A program made the translations under genes and the position numbers. From CAYUYV01 sp050331455 (lineage in GTDB: Bacteria > Pseudomonadota > Alphaproteobacteria > JAJFIK01), in assembly GCA_050331455.1 (NCBI GenBank), contig JBHJGV010000007.1, positions 62,001 through 126,000 on the forward strand: a stretch of DNA of 64,000 bases, in the 5' to 3' direction. The notes beneath the pieces were generated by a model, which did not search any database, was not told the origin of the DNA, and was given only the letters and a program-made list of their open reading frames with translations. Of the stretch, positions 8,660 to 17,445 are shown in pieces; the stretch's first letter is position 1, and each line of letters opens with the position of its first letter.

Positions 8660-10138
8660 TCAGATCCCCGTGTCGCCCCGCACCGTGGCCTGGACGAATA
8701 CACCATTTGAAGTCGTGTTGCGAATGCCGTCGATGTCCAGCCGCCGGTGCTCGACGCGGCCAATGAGGGAGAAAAGCCGCGACGGCGACCACCGGACCCG
8801 GGGTGTAAACGCCATGAGCGTGCGGTCTGCGAATGTATCAACGAGGCTGCCGGAGCGTTCCTGGATTCTGAAGGGCACCGTCAGGGTGACCCGGCGACCG
8901 AAATCCCGCGTGTAGCCGATTCCGGCACTGCTGTTCGTGACGACCTCGCCCAGGGAACTGGGCCTCACGGCCCGGCGCGCGTTCACCGTTAGCGTGCCGC
9001 GTTCGCCGGTCCGGAAGCTGGTGCGCCCGTCCAGGAAAAATCCGACCCCGTTGGTGTCGCCGGTGTCGGCCCCGCCATCGCGCAGAATGAATTGCGGTCC
9101 GGCCTCAACAGACACCGAAATGCGCTTGGTCAGTTGGCTGGCCCATTGCGCCAGCAGACTGACTGTGTGGGTGGTGGCCAGATCGCTGCCGTCCGGCATG
9201 AACAGCTCATATTGCACCGTGCCGGCAAGACTGTGGCGGGGTGTGAGGGTCACGGTGGTCGAAGAGCCCACCTGAGCACTGGTGAAATCGGCGGCCTGCT
9301 GTGTGTCGACTTGGCGCCGCGAACCGGAGGCGAAAAAACGGCCCGTAACCCGGGGACCGAAGCGGTGGGTGACCGACCCGCCGCCCCCGTAGCTGAGGAA
9401 CCGGTTATCGTTCAGGACTTCGCCGGTGTCCCCCACCAGGCCGCGCCGGGTCGTCGTGTTCGCAATATTGGAGAAAAAATTATAGGTCGTCAGCCCACGC
9501 AGATAATCGAGGGTAATGCCTCCGAACTGGTCAAAGGACTCAAGGTCCGGACCGCCGTCATCGTCGGGCACGATCACCTCGTTGTAGGAAAGGCGGGCCG
9601 TGGATTGCACCTCCAGACGGCGGGTGCGGTAGCTCAGCGTGACCGAGGGCTGGAGATCGTAGGCGAAACCGGTGGTGTTGCCGGGAAACTGGTCCTCGTC
9701 GACCAGCGTCGGGTTGCTGTCGACCCCCACGTCAAGACTGGCCGAGGCGCTTACGCGCAGCCCAGCGGCACCGCCCGACGGAACGCGGGCCCGGCTCCGG
9801 GCGTCGAAGCTTTCCACGGCGCCAAAATCCACGGGGTTGGTCGTTTGGAAGAAGTCGCCGAGATCGACTTCCCCGGGAAGGGGGATCCGGGACTCCGGAA
9901 TGTCCAGGGGATCGCGCCCCTGCTGCGGTTCGAGCTGCAGTGCCTCGAAGGGTTGCAGGACCTGGTTCGGCTGGACCGGCTGGGCGATGCCGGTCTGTCC
10001 GCCCTGGGATACCCCGCCGGCGGAACCGTCCTGACCCGTTTCGGTCTGCTGCGCCCTGGCCGGAGCCGCCGCAAACAGGACGATGCAAAACAGCATCAGC
10101 ATCAGCATCGCCAGCCCGGTCGCGGTCGGTGCACGCAT
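8660..10138 (-). CDS. Outer-membrane beta-barrel protein of the polysaccharide export locus
   Basis: 492 aa. It has a signal peptide (MLMLMLFCIVLFAAAPARAQ), a Gln/Pro-rich linker to about residue 100, then about 390 residues of alternating polar/hydrophobic beta strands rich in Gly, Thr and Arg. Examples are FAYDLQPSVTLSYRTRRLEV and GPRVTGRFFASGSRRQ. The pattern and the segment DVGVDSNPTL resemble the putative beta-barrel porin 2 family seen next to Wza/Wzz genes. The start at 10138 begins the signal peptide; the frame is open further upstream but without one. It lies between the Wza-type exporter (59 bp upstream) and the Wzz gene (17 bp downstream). A role in exporting or anchoring the polysaccharide is inferred from context. 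Confidence 0.8.
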   Translation of the reverse strand: MRAPTATGLAMLMLMLFCIVLFAAAPARAQQTETGQDGSAGGVSQGGQTGIAQPVQPNQVLQPFEALQLEPQQGRDPLDIPESRIPLPGEVDLGDFFQTTNPVDFGAVESFDARSRARVPSGGAAGLRVSASASLDVGVDSNPTLVDEDQFPGNTTGFAYDLQPSVTLSYRTRRLEVQSTARLSYNEVIVPDDDGGPDLESFDQFGGITLDYLRGLTTYNFFSNIANTTTRRGLVGDTGEVLNDNRFLSYGGGGSVTHRFGPRVTGRFFASGSRRQVDTQQAADFTSAQVGSSTTVTLTPRHSLAGTVQYELFMPDGSDLATTHTVSLLAQWASQLTKRISVSVEAGPQFILRDGGADTGDTNGVGFFLDGRTSFRTGERGTLTVNARRAVRPSSLGEVVTNSSAGIGYTRDFGRRVTLTVPFRIQERSGSLVDTFADRTLMAFTPRVRWSPSRLFSLIGRVEHRRLDIDGIRNTTSNGVFVQATVRGDTGI

Positions 10139-10196
10139 GGCAGGGACGCCCGTGAAGGACTCTGAACTTGATCGATACACAGACGAAACCCTGCCG

Positions 10197-10841
10197 TTAC
10201 GGAACGAGGACTGTATCACCCGTCCGCAGCCGGACATTCGAGGACAGATCCCGCCCCCGCTGTACGGCCGAATAGTCGAAGGCGACCGTGGTCTGCTGTC
10301 CGCTCGGCAGACGCCGCAGGACTTTGATGGCGCTCTTGTTGGCAAACTCAGTGAGGCCACCGGCCATGCTCAGGGCCTGGATCACATCGACCGGCTGGGT
10401 AATCACGAACATGCCGGGGGAGCGTACCTCTCCGATGACATAAATCCGGTTACCGGCGGTGCTGCGCACGACCACGGTGACATAGGGGCTCTCGCGGTTC
10501 ACATAAAAGCGCGCGAGGCGCTGTCCCAGGGTCTGCTCCACCTGGGCCGGCGTCAGTCCGGCGACACTGACGGTTCCCGCCAGGGGATAGGTGATATTCC
10601 CGTCGGGCAGCACCACGAGTTCACGCTGCGTGTCCGGCTCTTTCCATACGGCGATTTCAAGCTGGTCGCCCGGATTGATCTGATAATTTGAATCGCCGGC
10701 AGGCGGCGAGTCCTGGGCTGTTTGCGCCAGGGCCGAGCCGACCGGGCCGACCATGACGATCATCAAAACGAGGACGATCATCAAAACGAGGAGGTGTGAA
10801 CCGGCCGTCTTGAGACCCGGAACGCCTTTCAGGAATGCCAT
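10197..10841 (-). CDS. Wza-type polysaccharide export protein
   Basis: Periplasmic/outer-membrane polysaccharide export protein (Poly_export plus SLBB). After a signal peptide come the Poly_export signature YQINPGDQLEIAVWKEPD and VLPDGNITYPLAGTVSVAGL, then the SLBB-type segment IYVIGEVRSPGMFVITQPVD with ALSMAGGLTEFA. At 214 aa it is short for the family (full Wza is about 380 aa) and resembles the short, non-lipoprotein exporters of alphaproteobacteria. The hydrophobic core of the signal peptide contains an exact 18-bp duplication (10755-10790) giving LVLMIV twice. It is the first gene of the minus-strand export operon and diverges from rfbA across a 298-bp region. Confidence 0.88.
   Translation of the reverse strand: MAFLKGVPGLKTAGSHLLVLMIVLVLMIVMVGPVGSALAQTAQDSPPAGDSNYQINPGDQLEIAVWKEPDTQRELVVLPDGNITYPLAGTVSVAGLTPAQVEQTLGQRLARFYVNRESPYVTVVVRSTAGNRIYVIGEVRSPGMFVITQPVDVIQALSMAGGLTEFANKSAIKVLRRLPSGQQTTVAFDYSAVQRGRDLSSNVRLRTGDTVLVP
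10755..10790. repeat. Exact 18-bp tandem duplication in the exporter signal peptide
   Basis: gacgatcatcaaaacgag at 10755-10772 is repeated without change at 10773-10790. It adds six hydrophobic residues (LVLMIV repeated) to the h-region of the Wza-type exporter signal sequence and keeps the frame. Confidence 0.92.
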
Positions 10842-11139
10842 GTTACGAACGATCCTATCTCATCGCGACAGTGCGCGCAGTCCTACGCCTTCGATGACAG
10901 GCGTTCAAGGGCGCCTTCGCGCCAACCGCTCAACCTTGTAGAGATCTATGGTTTCGGGCATATCTAAGGCCTGCTTGGTAAAGCGCTTTTCAAGGCTGTC
11001 TTATTCTATTTTGGGAGTGCCGCCTTCAAATCGGCTGCCCGTATACGCATTACTCACGAACCGCCGTTCAGGGTGCGCCGCCTGACCCCCGTTGTGCCGA
11101 CCTGGCGCACATCATCCGTCCAATCGGAGGAGTTGTCCT
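10842..11139. promoter_or_regulatory. Divergent intergenic region between the export operon and the rfb operon
   Basis: 298 bp separating the leftward wza-type gene from rightward rfbA; it must carry both promoters. The segment around 10960-11020 is AT-richer than the flanks (gtcttattctattttgg). I cannot assign exact promoter hexamers or an operator. Confidence 0.5.
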
Positions 11140-12057
11140 ATGAGCGAGCGAACCAGCCGGCGCGGTATCGTCCTGGCGGGCGGATCGGGCACCCGGCTCT
11201 ATCCCCTGACAAAAGCGGCCAGCAAGCAGCTCATGCCCGTCTACGACAAGCCGATGATCTATTACCCGATTTCGGTCCTCATGCTGGCGGGCATTCGGGA
11301 CATCCTGATTATCACGACACCGGACGATCAGGCGGCTTTCGTCCGCCTGCTGGGGGACGGATCGGACTGGGGTGTGTCTTTCACCTACGCAGTTCAGCCG
11401 AGCCCGGACGGTCTGGCCCAGGCCTTCATCATCGGCGAGGACTTTCTCCAGGGCGGTCCCAGCGCCCTCGTCCTGGGTGACAACATCTTCTACGGCCACG
11501 GCCTGCCGGAACTCCTTCAAGACGCGGACGCCCGCGACCATGGCGCGACGGTCTTCGGATATTTCGTGCGCGATCCGGAACGCTATGGTGTCGTATCCTT
11601 CGATGGGGACGGACGGGCGGAGACCATCGAGGAAAAGCCGCAAAATCCGCGGTCGAACTATGCGGTCACAGGTCTCTATTTCTACGACGAAGCCGTGGTC
11701 GACTATGCCAAGCGCATCAAGCCGTCTCACCGGGGCGAACTCGAAATCACCGATGTGAACAGGCTCTATCTCGAAGACGGCTCTCTCCACGTGGAGAAGA
11801 TGGGCCGCGGCTTCGCTTGGCTCGATACGGGCACCCACGCCTCGCTGCTCGAGGCTGCCAATTTCGTAGAAATTATCGAGGGCCGCCAGGGACAGAAAGT
11901 GAGCTGTCCGGAGGAAATCGCCTGGCGCATGGGCTATATCACCTCCGAAGATCTGGAACGGGTGGCAGCGCCCCTGCGTAAGAGCGGCTACGGCACCTAT
12001 CTGCTCGGCCTCCTGTCCGGCGAGGCCGCCTCCCACTCCAAACGCCAGGGTCTGTAA
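11140..12057 (+). CDS. rfbA: Glucose-1-phosphate thymidylyltransferase
   Basis: First step of dTDP-L-rhamnose synthesis: dTTP plus glucose-1-phosphate gives dTDP-glucose. The N-terminal signature GIVLAGGSGTRLYPLT, with KQLMPVYDKPMIYYP, is textbook RfbA. LVLGDNIFYGHGL and EKPQNPRSNYAVTGLYFYD supply the metal and sugar contacts. The 305-aa length is standard. The ATG at 11140 follows ggagg by nine bases. It heads a four-gene operon in the order rfbA, rfbC, rfbD, rfbB with very small gaps or overlaps. Confidence 0.97.
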   Translation: MSERTSRRGIVLAGGSGTRLYPLTKAASKQLMPVYDKPMIYYPISVLMLAGIRDILIITTPDDQAAFVRLLGDGSDWGVSFTYAVQPSPDGLAQAFIIGEDFLQGGPSALVLGDNIFYGHGLPELLQDADARDHGATVFGYFVRDPERYGVVSFDGDGRAETIEEKPQNPRSNYAVTGLYFYDEAVVDYAKRIKPSHRGELEITDVNRLYLEDGSLHVEKMGRGFAWLDTGTHASLLEAANFVEIIEGRQGQKVSCPEEIAWRMGYITSEDLERVAAPLRKSGYGTYLLGLLSGEAASHSKRQGL

Positions 12058-12059
12058 GC

Positions 12060-12608
12060 ATGAAAAAGACCGAGACGGCACTGCCCGATGTGGTGCTCCT
12101 TGAACCGCGGGTTTTCGGCGACGACCGGGGCTTCTTCTTCGAGGCCTGGAACGCACAGACGTTCCGGGACATCGACCTTGACCGCACCTTCGTGCAGGAA
12201 AACCACAGCCGCTCCGCAAAAGGGGTCCTGCGGGGCCTGCACTACCAGGTCCAGCAGCCCCAGGGAAAACTCGTCCGCGTCGTCTCCGGACGCCTCTATG
12301 ACGTGGCCGTGGATATTCGCAAAAGCTCGCCCACTTTCGGGCAATGGGTCGGCTATGAATTGTCGGCCGAGAACAAGCGCATGCTGTGGATCCCGGAGGG
12401 CTTCGCCCACGGCTTCCTTGCGCTCGAGGACGGCACGGAGCTCCTTTATAAGTGCACGGATCACTATGCGCCCGACCATGAGCGCTCCATTTTGTGGAAC
12501 GATCGGGATCTGCGTATTGACTGGCCGCTGGGCGATATCGAGGCTCCCATTTTGTCCCGTAAGGACGAGGCCGGCCAGACCTTGAGCGACGCGGACCTCT
12601 TCGAGTGA
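12060..12608 (+). CDS. rfbC: dTDP-4-dehydrorhamnose 3,5-epimerase
   Basis: Third step of the dTDP-L-rhamnose pathway: epimerisation at C3 and C5 of dTDP-4-keto-6-deoxyglucose. Cupin-fold motifs are clear: PRVFGDDRGFFFEAWN, FVQENHSRSAKGVLRGLHYQ (catalytic His) and YKCTDHYAPDHE (catalytic Tyr region). 182 aa, the usual length. It starts two bases after the rfbA stop and its stop lies 11 bases before the rfbD ATG. Confidence 0.97.
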   Translation: MKKTETALPDVVLLEPRVFGDDRGFFFEAWNAQTFRDIDLDRTFVQENHSRSAKGVLRGLHYQVQQPQGKLVRVVSGRLYDVAVDIRKSSPTFGQWVGYELSAENKRMLWIPEGFAHGFLALEDGTELLYKCTDHYAPDHERSILWNDRDLRIDWPLGDIEAPILSRKDEAGQTLSDADLFE

Positions 12609-12619
12609 CAGGACGGGCC

Positions 12620-13486
12620 ATGAAAATCGTGATCACCGGGGCGGCCGGCCAGCTCGGCCAGGCCCTCCAAACCACCGCCGGTTCCGGGCGAACACTGATC
12701 GCCGTGACGCGCGAGGATCTGGACATCGCGGACCGGAGCCAAGTCGAGTCCTTCATGGAGGATCTGAAGCCGGATGTGGTGATCAATGCCGCGGCCTATA
12801 CCGCCGTTGACAAGGCCGAAAGCGAACGGGATCTGGCCTTCGCCATCAATGGTGCGGCGGTGGGCCACCTCGCCTCGGCGGCCGCCCGGCAAGGCGCGCG
12901 CTTTGTCCATGTGTCCACGGACTTCGTCTTCGACGGCGCTTCCTGCCGCCCCTACCGCCCGGCGGACGAGACCCGCCCCTTGAGCGTTTACGGTGCAAGC
13001 AAACGGGCTGGCGAGGAGGCCTGCCTGGCCGTGGACGACAAGGCCCTCATTGTCCGCACGGCCTGGGTCTATGCGGCCCAGGGGAAGAATTTCGTCCGCA
13101 CCATGCTGCGCCTGATGGGCGAGAAAGACAGCCTGCGGATCGTCGCCGACCAGATCGGTGCGCCCACAGCGTCCCAATCCCTTGCCCAAGCGCTGTGGGG
13201 ACTGCTTGACGCGGAGGCCACTGGCCTTTTCCACCACACGGACAGCGGCGTGGCGAGTTGGTACGACTTCGCCGTGGCGATCCAGGAGGAAGCCTGCAGT
13301 CTTGGATTGCTGGACAGGGCCATCCCGGTGGAACCCATTCCGGCCGCGGACTATCCAACGCCCGCCGCCCGCCCCGGCTTCAGTGTGCTCGATACAGGCG
13401 CCACGAAAGCCGCGCTCGGGCGCGCCGCACCGCACTGGCGGGTGAATCTGCGCACCGTGATGAAGGAGATCGCCACCCATGGCTAA
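12620..13486 (+). CDS. rfbD: dTDP-4-dehydrorhamnose reductase
   Basis: Last step of the dTDP-L-rhamnose pathway: NAD(P)H-dependent reduction to dTDP-L-rhamnose. It shows an extended-SDR Rossmann motif VITGAAGQLGQAL, then VINAAAYTAVDKAE, STDFVFDG and the catalytic SVYGASKRAGEE (YxxxK). 288 aa. An upstream GTG at 12605 overlaps the rfbC stop, but the ATG at 12620 starts right at the first beta strand and is preferred. The 3' end overlaps rfbB by eight bases, implying translational coupling. Confidence 0.96.
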   Translation: MKIVITGAAGQLGQALQTTAGSGRTLIAVTREDLDIADRSQVESFMEDLKPDVVINAAAYTAVDKAESERDLAFAINGAAVGHLASAAARQGARFVHVSTDFVFDGASCRPYRPADETRPLSVYGASKRAGEEACLAVDDKALIVRTAWVYAAQGKNFVRTMLRLMGEKDSLRIVADQIGAPTASQSLAQALWGLLDAEATGLFHHTDSGVASWYDFAVAIQEEACSLGLLDRAIPVEPIPAADYPTPAARPGFSVLDTGATKAALGRAAPHWRVNLRTVMKEIATHG

Positions 13487-14573
13487 CCTGCTGATCACCG
13501 GCGGCGCCGGCTTTATCGGCGCCAATTTCGTCCGGTTCTGGCGCACCCGCCACGACGACGGCGCGGTCGTCGTCCTCGACGCCCTGACCTATGCCGGCAA
13601 CCGGGCCAATCTGGACGGCCTCGACGACCTCTCCTTCGTCCAAGGTGACATACGGGATTACGATCTGGTCAAGGATCTGCTGATCCGCCACCGAATCGAC
13701 ACGCTGGTCCATTTCGCGGCCGAATCCCATGTGGACCGTTCGATCCACGGCCCCGACGACTTTATCGACACCAATGTGATCGGCACCCATACCCTGCTGA
13801 AGGCCGCCAAAGCCGTCTGGCTCGATGAGGGCACGGGCAAGCCCCATCGCTTTCACCAGGTGTCCACGGACGAAGTCTACGGCTCCCTGGGCCCCAAGGA
13901 TCCCGCGTTCAGCGAAACGACCCCTTACGCGCCCAATTCGCCCTATTCGGCCAGCAAGGCGGGGTCTGACCATCTGGTGCGCGCCTATCACCACACCTAC
14001 GGTTTGCAAACGACCACCAGCAACTGCTCGAACAATTACGGTCCCTATCAGTTTCCGGAGAAACTGATCCCGCTTTTCATCCTGAACGGCCTTGCCGGCA
14101 AAAACCTGCCGGTCTATGGCGACGGCCAGCAGGTGCGGGACTGGCTCCATGTGGCGGACCATTGCCTCGGCATCGCCCTCACCCTCGAAAAGGGCCGGCC
14201 CGGTGAGACGTACAATATCGGCGGCGGAGCCGAGATGCCCAATCTGGCCATGATCGAGGCGATCTGCACCGGCATCGACCAGGCCTTTGCGCAAGACCCC
14301 ACGCTCAAAACCCGCTTTCCGGACGCACCGGCCGCCCGGGGCGAAGAGACCATCAGCCTGCGCACTTTCGTCAAGGACCGTCCGGGGCATGACCGTCGCT
14401 ACGCCATCGACGATCGCAAGATTGCCGGAGAACTGGGCTATGCACCCCAGTTCAAGGTGACCGAAGGTCTCTCGCAGACCATCGGCTGGTATCTGAACAA
14501 CGAGGCTTGGTGGCGCGCGGTCCAGGACGGCAGCTATCGGGAATGGGTCGAACGCAACTACACCAGCCGCTGA
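13479..14573 (+). CDS. rfbB: dTDP-glucose 4,6-dehydratase
   Basis: Second step of the pathway: NAD-dependent conversion of dTDP-glucose to dTDP-4-keto-6-deoxyglucose. LLITGGAGFIGANFVRFW is the NAD-binding loop. VSTDEVYGSLG holds the catalytic Thr/Asp/Glu triad, and YSASKAGSDHLVRAYHHTYG the YxxxK; NNYGPYQFPEKLIP is the usual substrate-binding motif. 364 aa. It is the last gene of the rfb operon and converges with the SDR gene, whose stop is 34 bp away. I see no strong terminator between them. Confidence 0.97.
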   Translation: MANLLITGGAGFIGANFVRFWRTRHDDGAVVVLDALTYAGNRANLDGLDDLSFVQGDIRDYDLVKDLLIRHRIDTLVHFAAESHVDRSIHGPDDFIDTNVIGTHTLLKAAKAVWLDEGTGKPHRFHQVSTDEVYGSLGPKDPAFSETTPYAPNSPYSASKAGSDHLVRAYHHTYGLQTTTSNCSNNYGPYQFPEKLIPLFILNGLAGKNLPVYGDGQQVRDWLHVADHCLGIALTLEKGRPGETYNIGGGAEMPNLAMIEAICTGIDQAFAQDPTLKTRFPDAPAARGEETISLRTFVKDRPGHDRRYAIDDRKIAGELGYAPQFKVTEGLSQTIGWYLNNEAWWRAVQDGSYREWVERNYTSR

Positions 14574-14607
14574 GCCTGCCCTCCCGCGGGTGTCTGCAGT
14601 CGGTCGG

Positions 14608-15435
14608 TCAGCCTTTGCGCCCCATGAAGCGGCTGAAAAGCGGGAGGATCTCGAACAGCCGTTCCGGCATCGTGGTGATGACGGTCATGATCATCCACGA
14701 CCAGCGTCCCGAAACGATGCGGCGCCGGCGGATGATGCCCTGGTGAATGCGTTCGGCAATGGCCTCCGGCGTTTCGGTCAGCCAGCGCGGTGTGTTCTTG
14801 CCCTTTATCATTCGTGTGGCCACATAAACCGGCTTCACCGTCATGACCAGGAGCTTCGTGCCGGCATAGGTCTGGCGCAGGCCGGACAGGACCACGGTCA
14901 GTCCGGCCTTTCCGGCCCCGTACCAGTAATTCTTCGCCCGCCCCCGCTCCCCGGCGAGGGAACTGATCCCGACAATGGCGGTCCTGCCGTCGCACTTCAC
15001 GAGGCGCCGGGCGGCGGCTTCGAGATAAAGGGCGGGGCCGAGCAAGTTGCTCGCCACAACCTTGCTTGCCCTCTCTGCGCCGCCCGCCGCCTTCACCTGG
15101 CACGGCAGCGCACCCACCGCGCACACCACGATGGACGGCTGCACGGGCAGCTGATCGTAAAAGGCTTCAATGGAATCCGTCTGGAGGGCGTCAAAAGAGT
15201 GGATGCTGACGGTCACGCCGTAGCGCCGCTCCAAGGCCCGTGCCTCTTCCTCAAGGGCTTCGGGCTGGCGTGCCTCTTCTTCAAGGGCTTCGGGTTCAAG
15301 GGCTTCGGGCGGGCGTGCCGCGAGCATGAGAGGGTGGCCGGCCGCGGCCAGCGAGATCGCAAGCGCCCGGGCGATGCCCGATGTCGCACCGAGAATGAGG
15401 ACCGGATCCGCTCGGCCGGCCGCCGATTTTGTCAA
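14608..15435 (-). CDS. Short-chain dehydrogenase/reductase with a repeated Glu/Ala-rich insert
   Basis: SDR-family oxidoreductase. VLILGATSGIARALAISLA is the cofactor loop, with ISSLAGERGRAKNYWYGAGK carrying Ser and the YxxxK motif. The overall layout resembles DprE2-type reductases of sugar intermediates, which would suit this locus. Between the first and second beta strands sits a repetitive segment with the pattern PEALEPEALEEEAR QPEALEEEAR, encoded by tandem duplications (15241-15309). A long open frame continues to a TTG at 15495. I prefer the TTG at 15435 because aagga lies nine bases upstream and the protein then starts just before the Rossmann fold (275 aa). The true start and substrate are uncertain. 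Confidence 0.78.
   Translation of the reverse strand: MTKSAAGRADPVLILGATSGIARALAISLAAAGHPLMLAARPPEALEPEALEEEARQPEALEEEARALERRYGVTVSIHSFDALQTDSIEAFYDQLPVQPSIVVCAVGALPCQVKAAGGAERASKVVASNLLGPALYLEAAARRLVKCDGRTAIVGISSLAGERGRAKNYWYGAGKAGLTVVLSGLRQTYAGTKLLVMTVKPVYVATRMIKGKNTPRWLTETPEAIAERIHQGIIRRRRIVSGRWSWMIMTVITTMPERLFEILPLFSRFMGRKG
15241..15309. repeat. Nested tandem duplications (30-bp and 15-bp units) inside the SDR gene
   Basis: The block beginning tgcctcttcctcaagggc (15241-15270) is followed by a near copy from 15271. Inside the second copy, ttcaagggcttcggg occurs twice exactly (15280-15294 and 15295-15309). All copies stay in frame and encode PEALEEEAR-like units, lengthening a surface loop of the reductase. 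Confidence 0.88.
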
Positions 15436-15543
15436 GAGCCTGGTTCCTTCCCCGCCGCCGCTGCGATCCTTGAAACCACCTGCGGCCCAACGCAATTCAT
15501 GTTATCATATCACAGTCTTGGGGTAGCGGATGCGACAAAGGTG

Positions 15544-17445
15544 TCAGGCCACCAGGGCCTCGATCTGACGGCGGGCGAAGCGCGCCTCCCGTTTGGCATA
15601 GGCCTTGTACACGGCGAGCAGGTCCCCGCGCTTGGCCTGCACTTCCTGGATGTGTTCTGCGATCAATCCGGGTGATAGGGGGTCTTTGACAATCAACGCC
15701 TCGGACAGCACCGGATCGTCGCGGAACAAGTGGCTCGAGGGTCCCACGAGACACGGCACGCCTTCCTGAAAGCTCTCCAGGGGCAGCATGGGAGAGCATT
15801 CCGACAGCGTGACGTAAAGGGTCACGGCCGTGGAGCGCATTTCGTGGCGGAGCTGGCTTTGGGGCAGGACCTCCGCCCACAGACGTTTGAAGGGCACGCG
15901 CAGGGCGGTGACGATCGCGCGGGCGCGCTCATCAAGGCCCGAGCCGGTCAGTGCCAGCCCGTCCACGCCCTTGACCGCCATGATGGCCGCATAGGGCACC
16001 TTGCGATAACTGGACGAACCCGAGAGCCAGAGGCCCACACTGTCCTCGTTGCGGCTCAAAGTGATCCCGTCCGGGTCGTCGCGCAGCACATTGGGCACGA
16101 AAATGCAGTCAAAGCCCATGGCCCGGAAAAAGACGTCGAGGCCATCCTTGACGACTCCGATCCGCCGCACGAGGCCGTCACCGGCGGCCCGCAGCCAGGG
16201 CTGCAGCAGGGACCAGTCATGGGCCTCGCCCATCTGGAGGAAGTTGCTGTGCCAAAAAAGATCGAACCGGGCGCCGCGTTCGTATCGGTGCACCTGGCGG
16301 ATCAGGTCGATGAAAAAGGTGTCGCCCCCGGAAATCACGAAATGGGTGGCCCCGCTGGATAACAGCACACGGGCGTAGCGGTCGATGTCATCCGGCGTCA
16401 GATCCTGGGGATGGATGGTGGCGTTTTCCGGAATCGGAAGGGCCTGGTCGAACAGGTGGCGCGTCGATGTGGCGACCCCGGTCCAGCGCGGCACATAGAG
16501 CGCCACGGGCTTGTTCGGGTTCAGCGCCGAAATCAACCCCGGATAGGGGCTGACGCTGGCCCGCAAATCGTCCGGTTCCCGAATGGTATGGCGAACCGTC
16601 TGGGGCGGCGTGGCGGCCGGTGCGTCGGCCGGCAGATCGAAGAGCTCGGCCAGGATGACATCGCGCGATCCCATGCGCGGCGCATAAAGATCGAGCCGGA
16701 CGGTCCGCCCCCCATAGCTGAGTTCGGCAACGCCGCTCCATTCATGGACCAGGAAGGTGACCCGGCCCATCGGGGACAGCATGAGCGTGATTTCGCCCTT
16801 CAGGCCCTTGGCGCAATCGCGCCAGGTTGTCTCGTCGCGCGTGATTGCGGGCACATGGACCCATGTGCGGCCATCGCAAACGGGCCCCAGGGCAATCCGC
16901 CGGGTCAAGGGTTCCGGTTCCGCGGCCAGCACCACGACCTCCGACCCCTGGCTTTTCGAGTTCTGCCGTCCAGTGATGCGGATGGTCAGCGGACTGCGGG
17001 TCGCGGCGGGACCGTCTGCCGCCGGATTGGCCTGGCACAGCGTAATGAGTTCGGCCCGGGTCAGGTCGTGCACCGCACCCGTCGTGAGATCCATGCGCGC
17101 GGGCCATGTCTCGGGCGCGTAGAGATCGACATGCATCGGGTCCGCACCCTTGCGCGCGATCTCGACAATGCCGCTCCAGGGATGGCGCAGGACAATACAG
17201 TCCGGCCGAACGCCTTTGACGGCCACGGGCCTCGCACCGACCTGCAAACCGGCCGCAACCTCGCGCCCGTCACCGATCATGACCGGCGACACAAGGGTGC
17301 GATTGCGCCGCAACCGGGGTGCCGTCAGAGAAACACCGTCCGCGGACGGGTCCGGGCGCAGTTCCAGCAGAATGACGTCGTCGCCCCGGGCTTCCGGATT
17401 GCGCTGACCCGCCGCTTTCAGGGTGAAGGTCTGGCGTCCCATCAT
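15544..17445 (-). CDS. Glycosyltransferase-like protein with two N-terminal beta-rich modules
   Basis: 633 aa. Residues of about 1-130 and 145-270 look like two copies of one beta-rich module. Each has a start of the type GQRNPEARGDDVILLE or GRQNSKSQGSEVVVLA and an end WSG..E....G....DLYAP. Residues of about 300-633 resemble a GT-B glycosyltransferase: VALYVPRWTGVATSTRHLF, RFDLFWHSNFLQMGE, VGLWLSGSSSYRKVPYA and the acceptor/donor helix CSPMLPLESFQEGVPCLVG, with a Glu where GT4 enzymes have their conserved Glu. The ATG overlaps the stop of the preceding 1184-aa glycosyltransferase by four bases (ATGA), so the pair is translationally coupled. The sugar is unknown; the modules may bind carbohydrate, which is inference. 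Confidence 0.7.
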   Translation of the reverse strand: MMGRQTFTLKAAGQRNPEARGDDVILLELRPDPSADGVSLTAPRLRRNRTLVSPVMIGDGREVAAGLQVGARPVAVKGVRPDCIVLRHPWSGIVEIARKGADPMHVDLYAPETWPARMDLTTGAVHDLTRAELITLCQANPAADGPAATRSPLTIRITGRQNSKSQGSEVVVLAAEPEPLTRRIALGPVCDGRTWVHVPAITRDETTWRDCAKGLKGEITLMLSPMGRVTFLVHEWSGVAELSYGGRTVRLDLYAPRMGSRDVILAELFDLPADAPAATPPQTVRHTIREPDDLRASVSPYPGLISALNPNKPVALYVPRWTGVATSTRHLFDQALPIPENATIHPQDLTPDDIDRYARVLLSSGATHFVISGGDTFFIDLIRQVHRYERGARFDLFWHSNFLQMGEAHDWSLLQPWLRAAGDGLVRRIGVVKDGLDVFFRAMGFDCIFVPNVLRDDPDGITLSRNEDSVGLWLSGSSSYRKVPYAAIMAVKGVDGLALTGSGLDERARAIVTALRVPFKRLWAEVLPQSQLRHEMRSTAVTLYVTLSECSPMLPLESFQEGVPCLVGPSSHLFRDDPVLSEALIVKDPLSPGLIAEHIQEVQAKRGDLLAVYKAYAKREARFARRQIEALVA

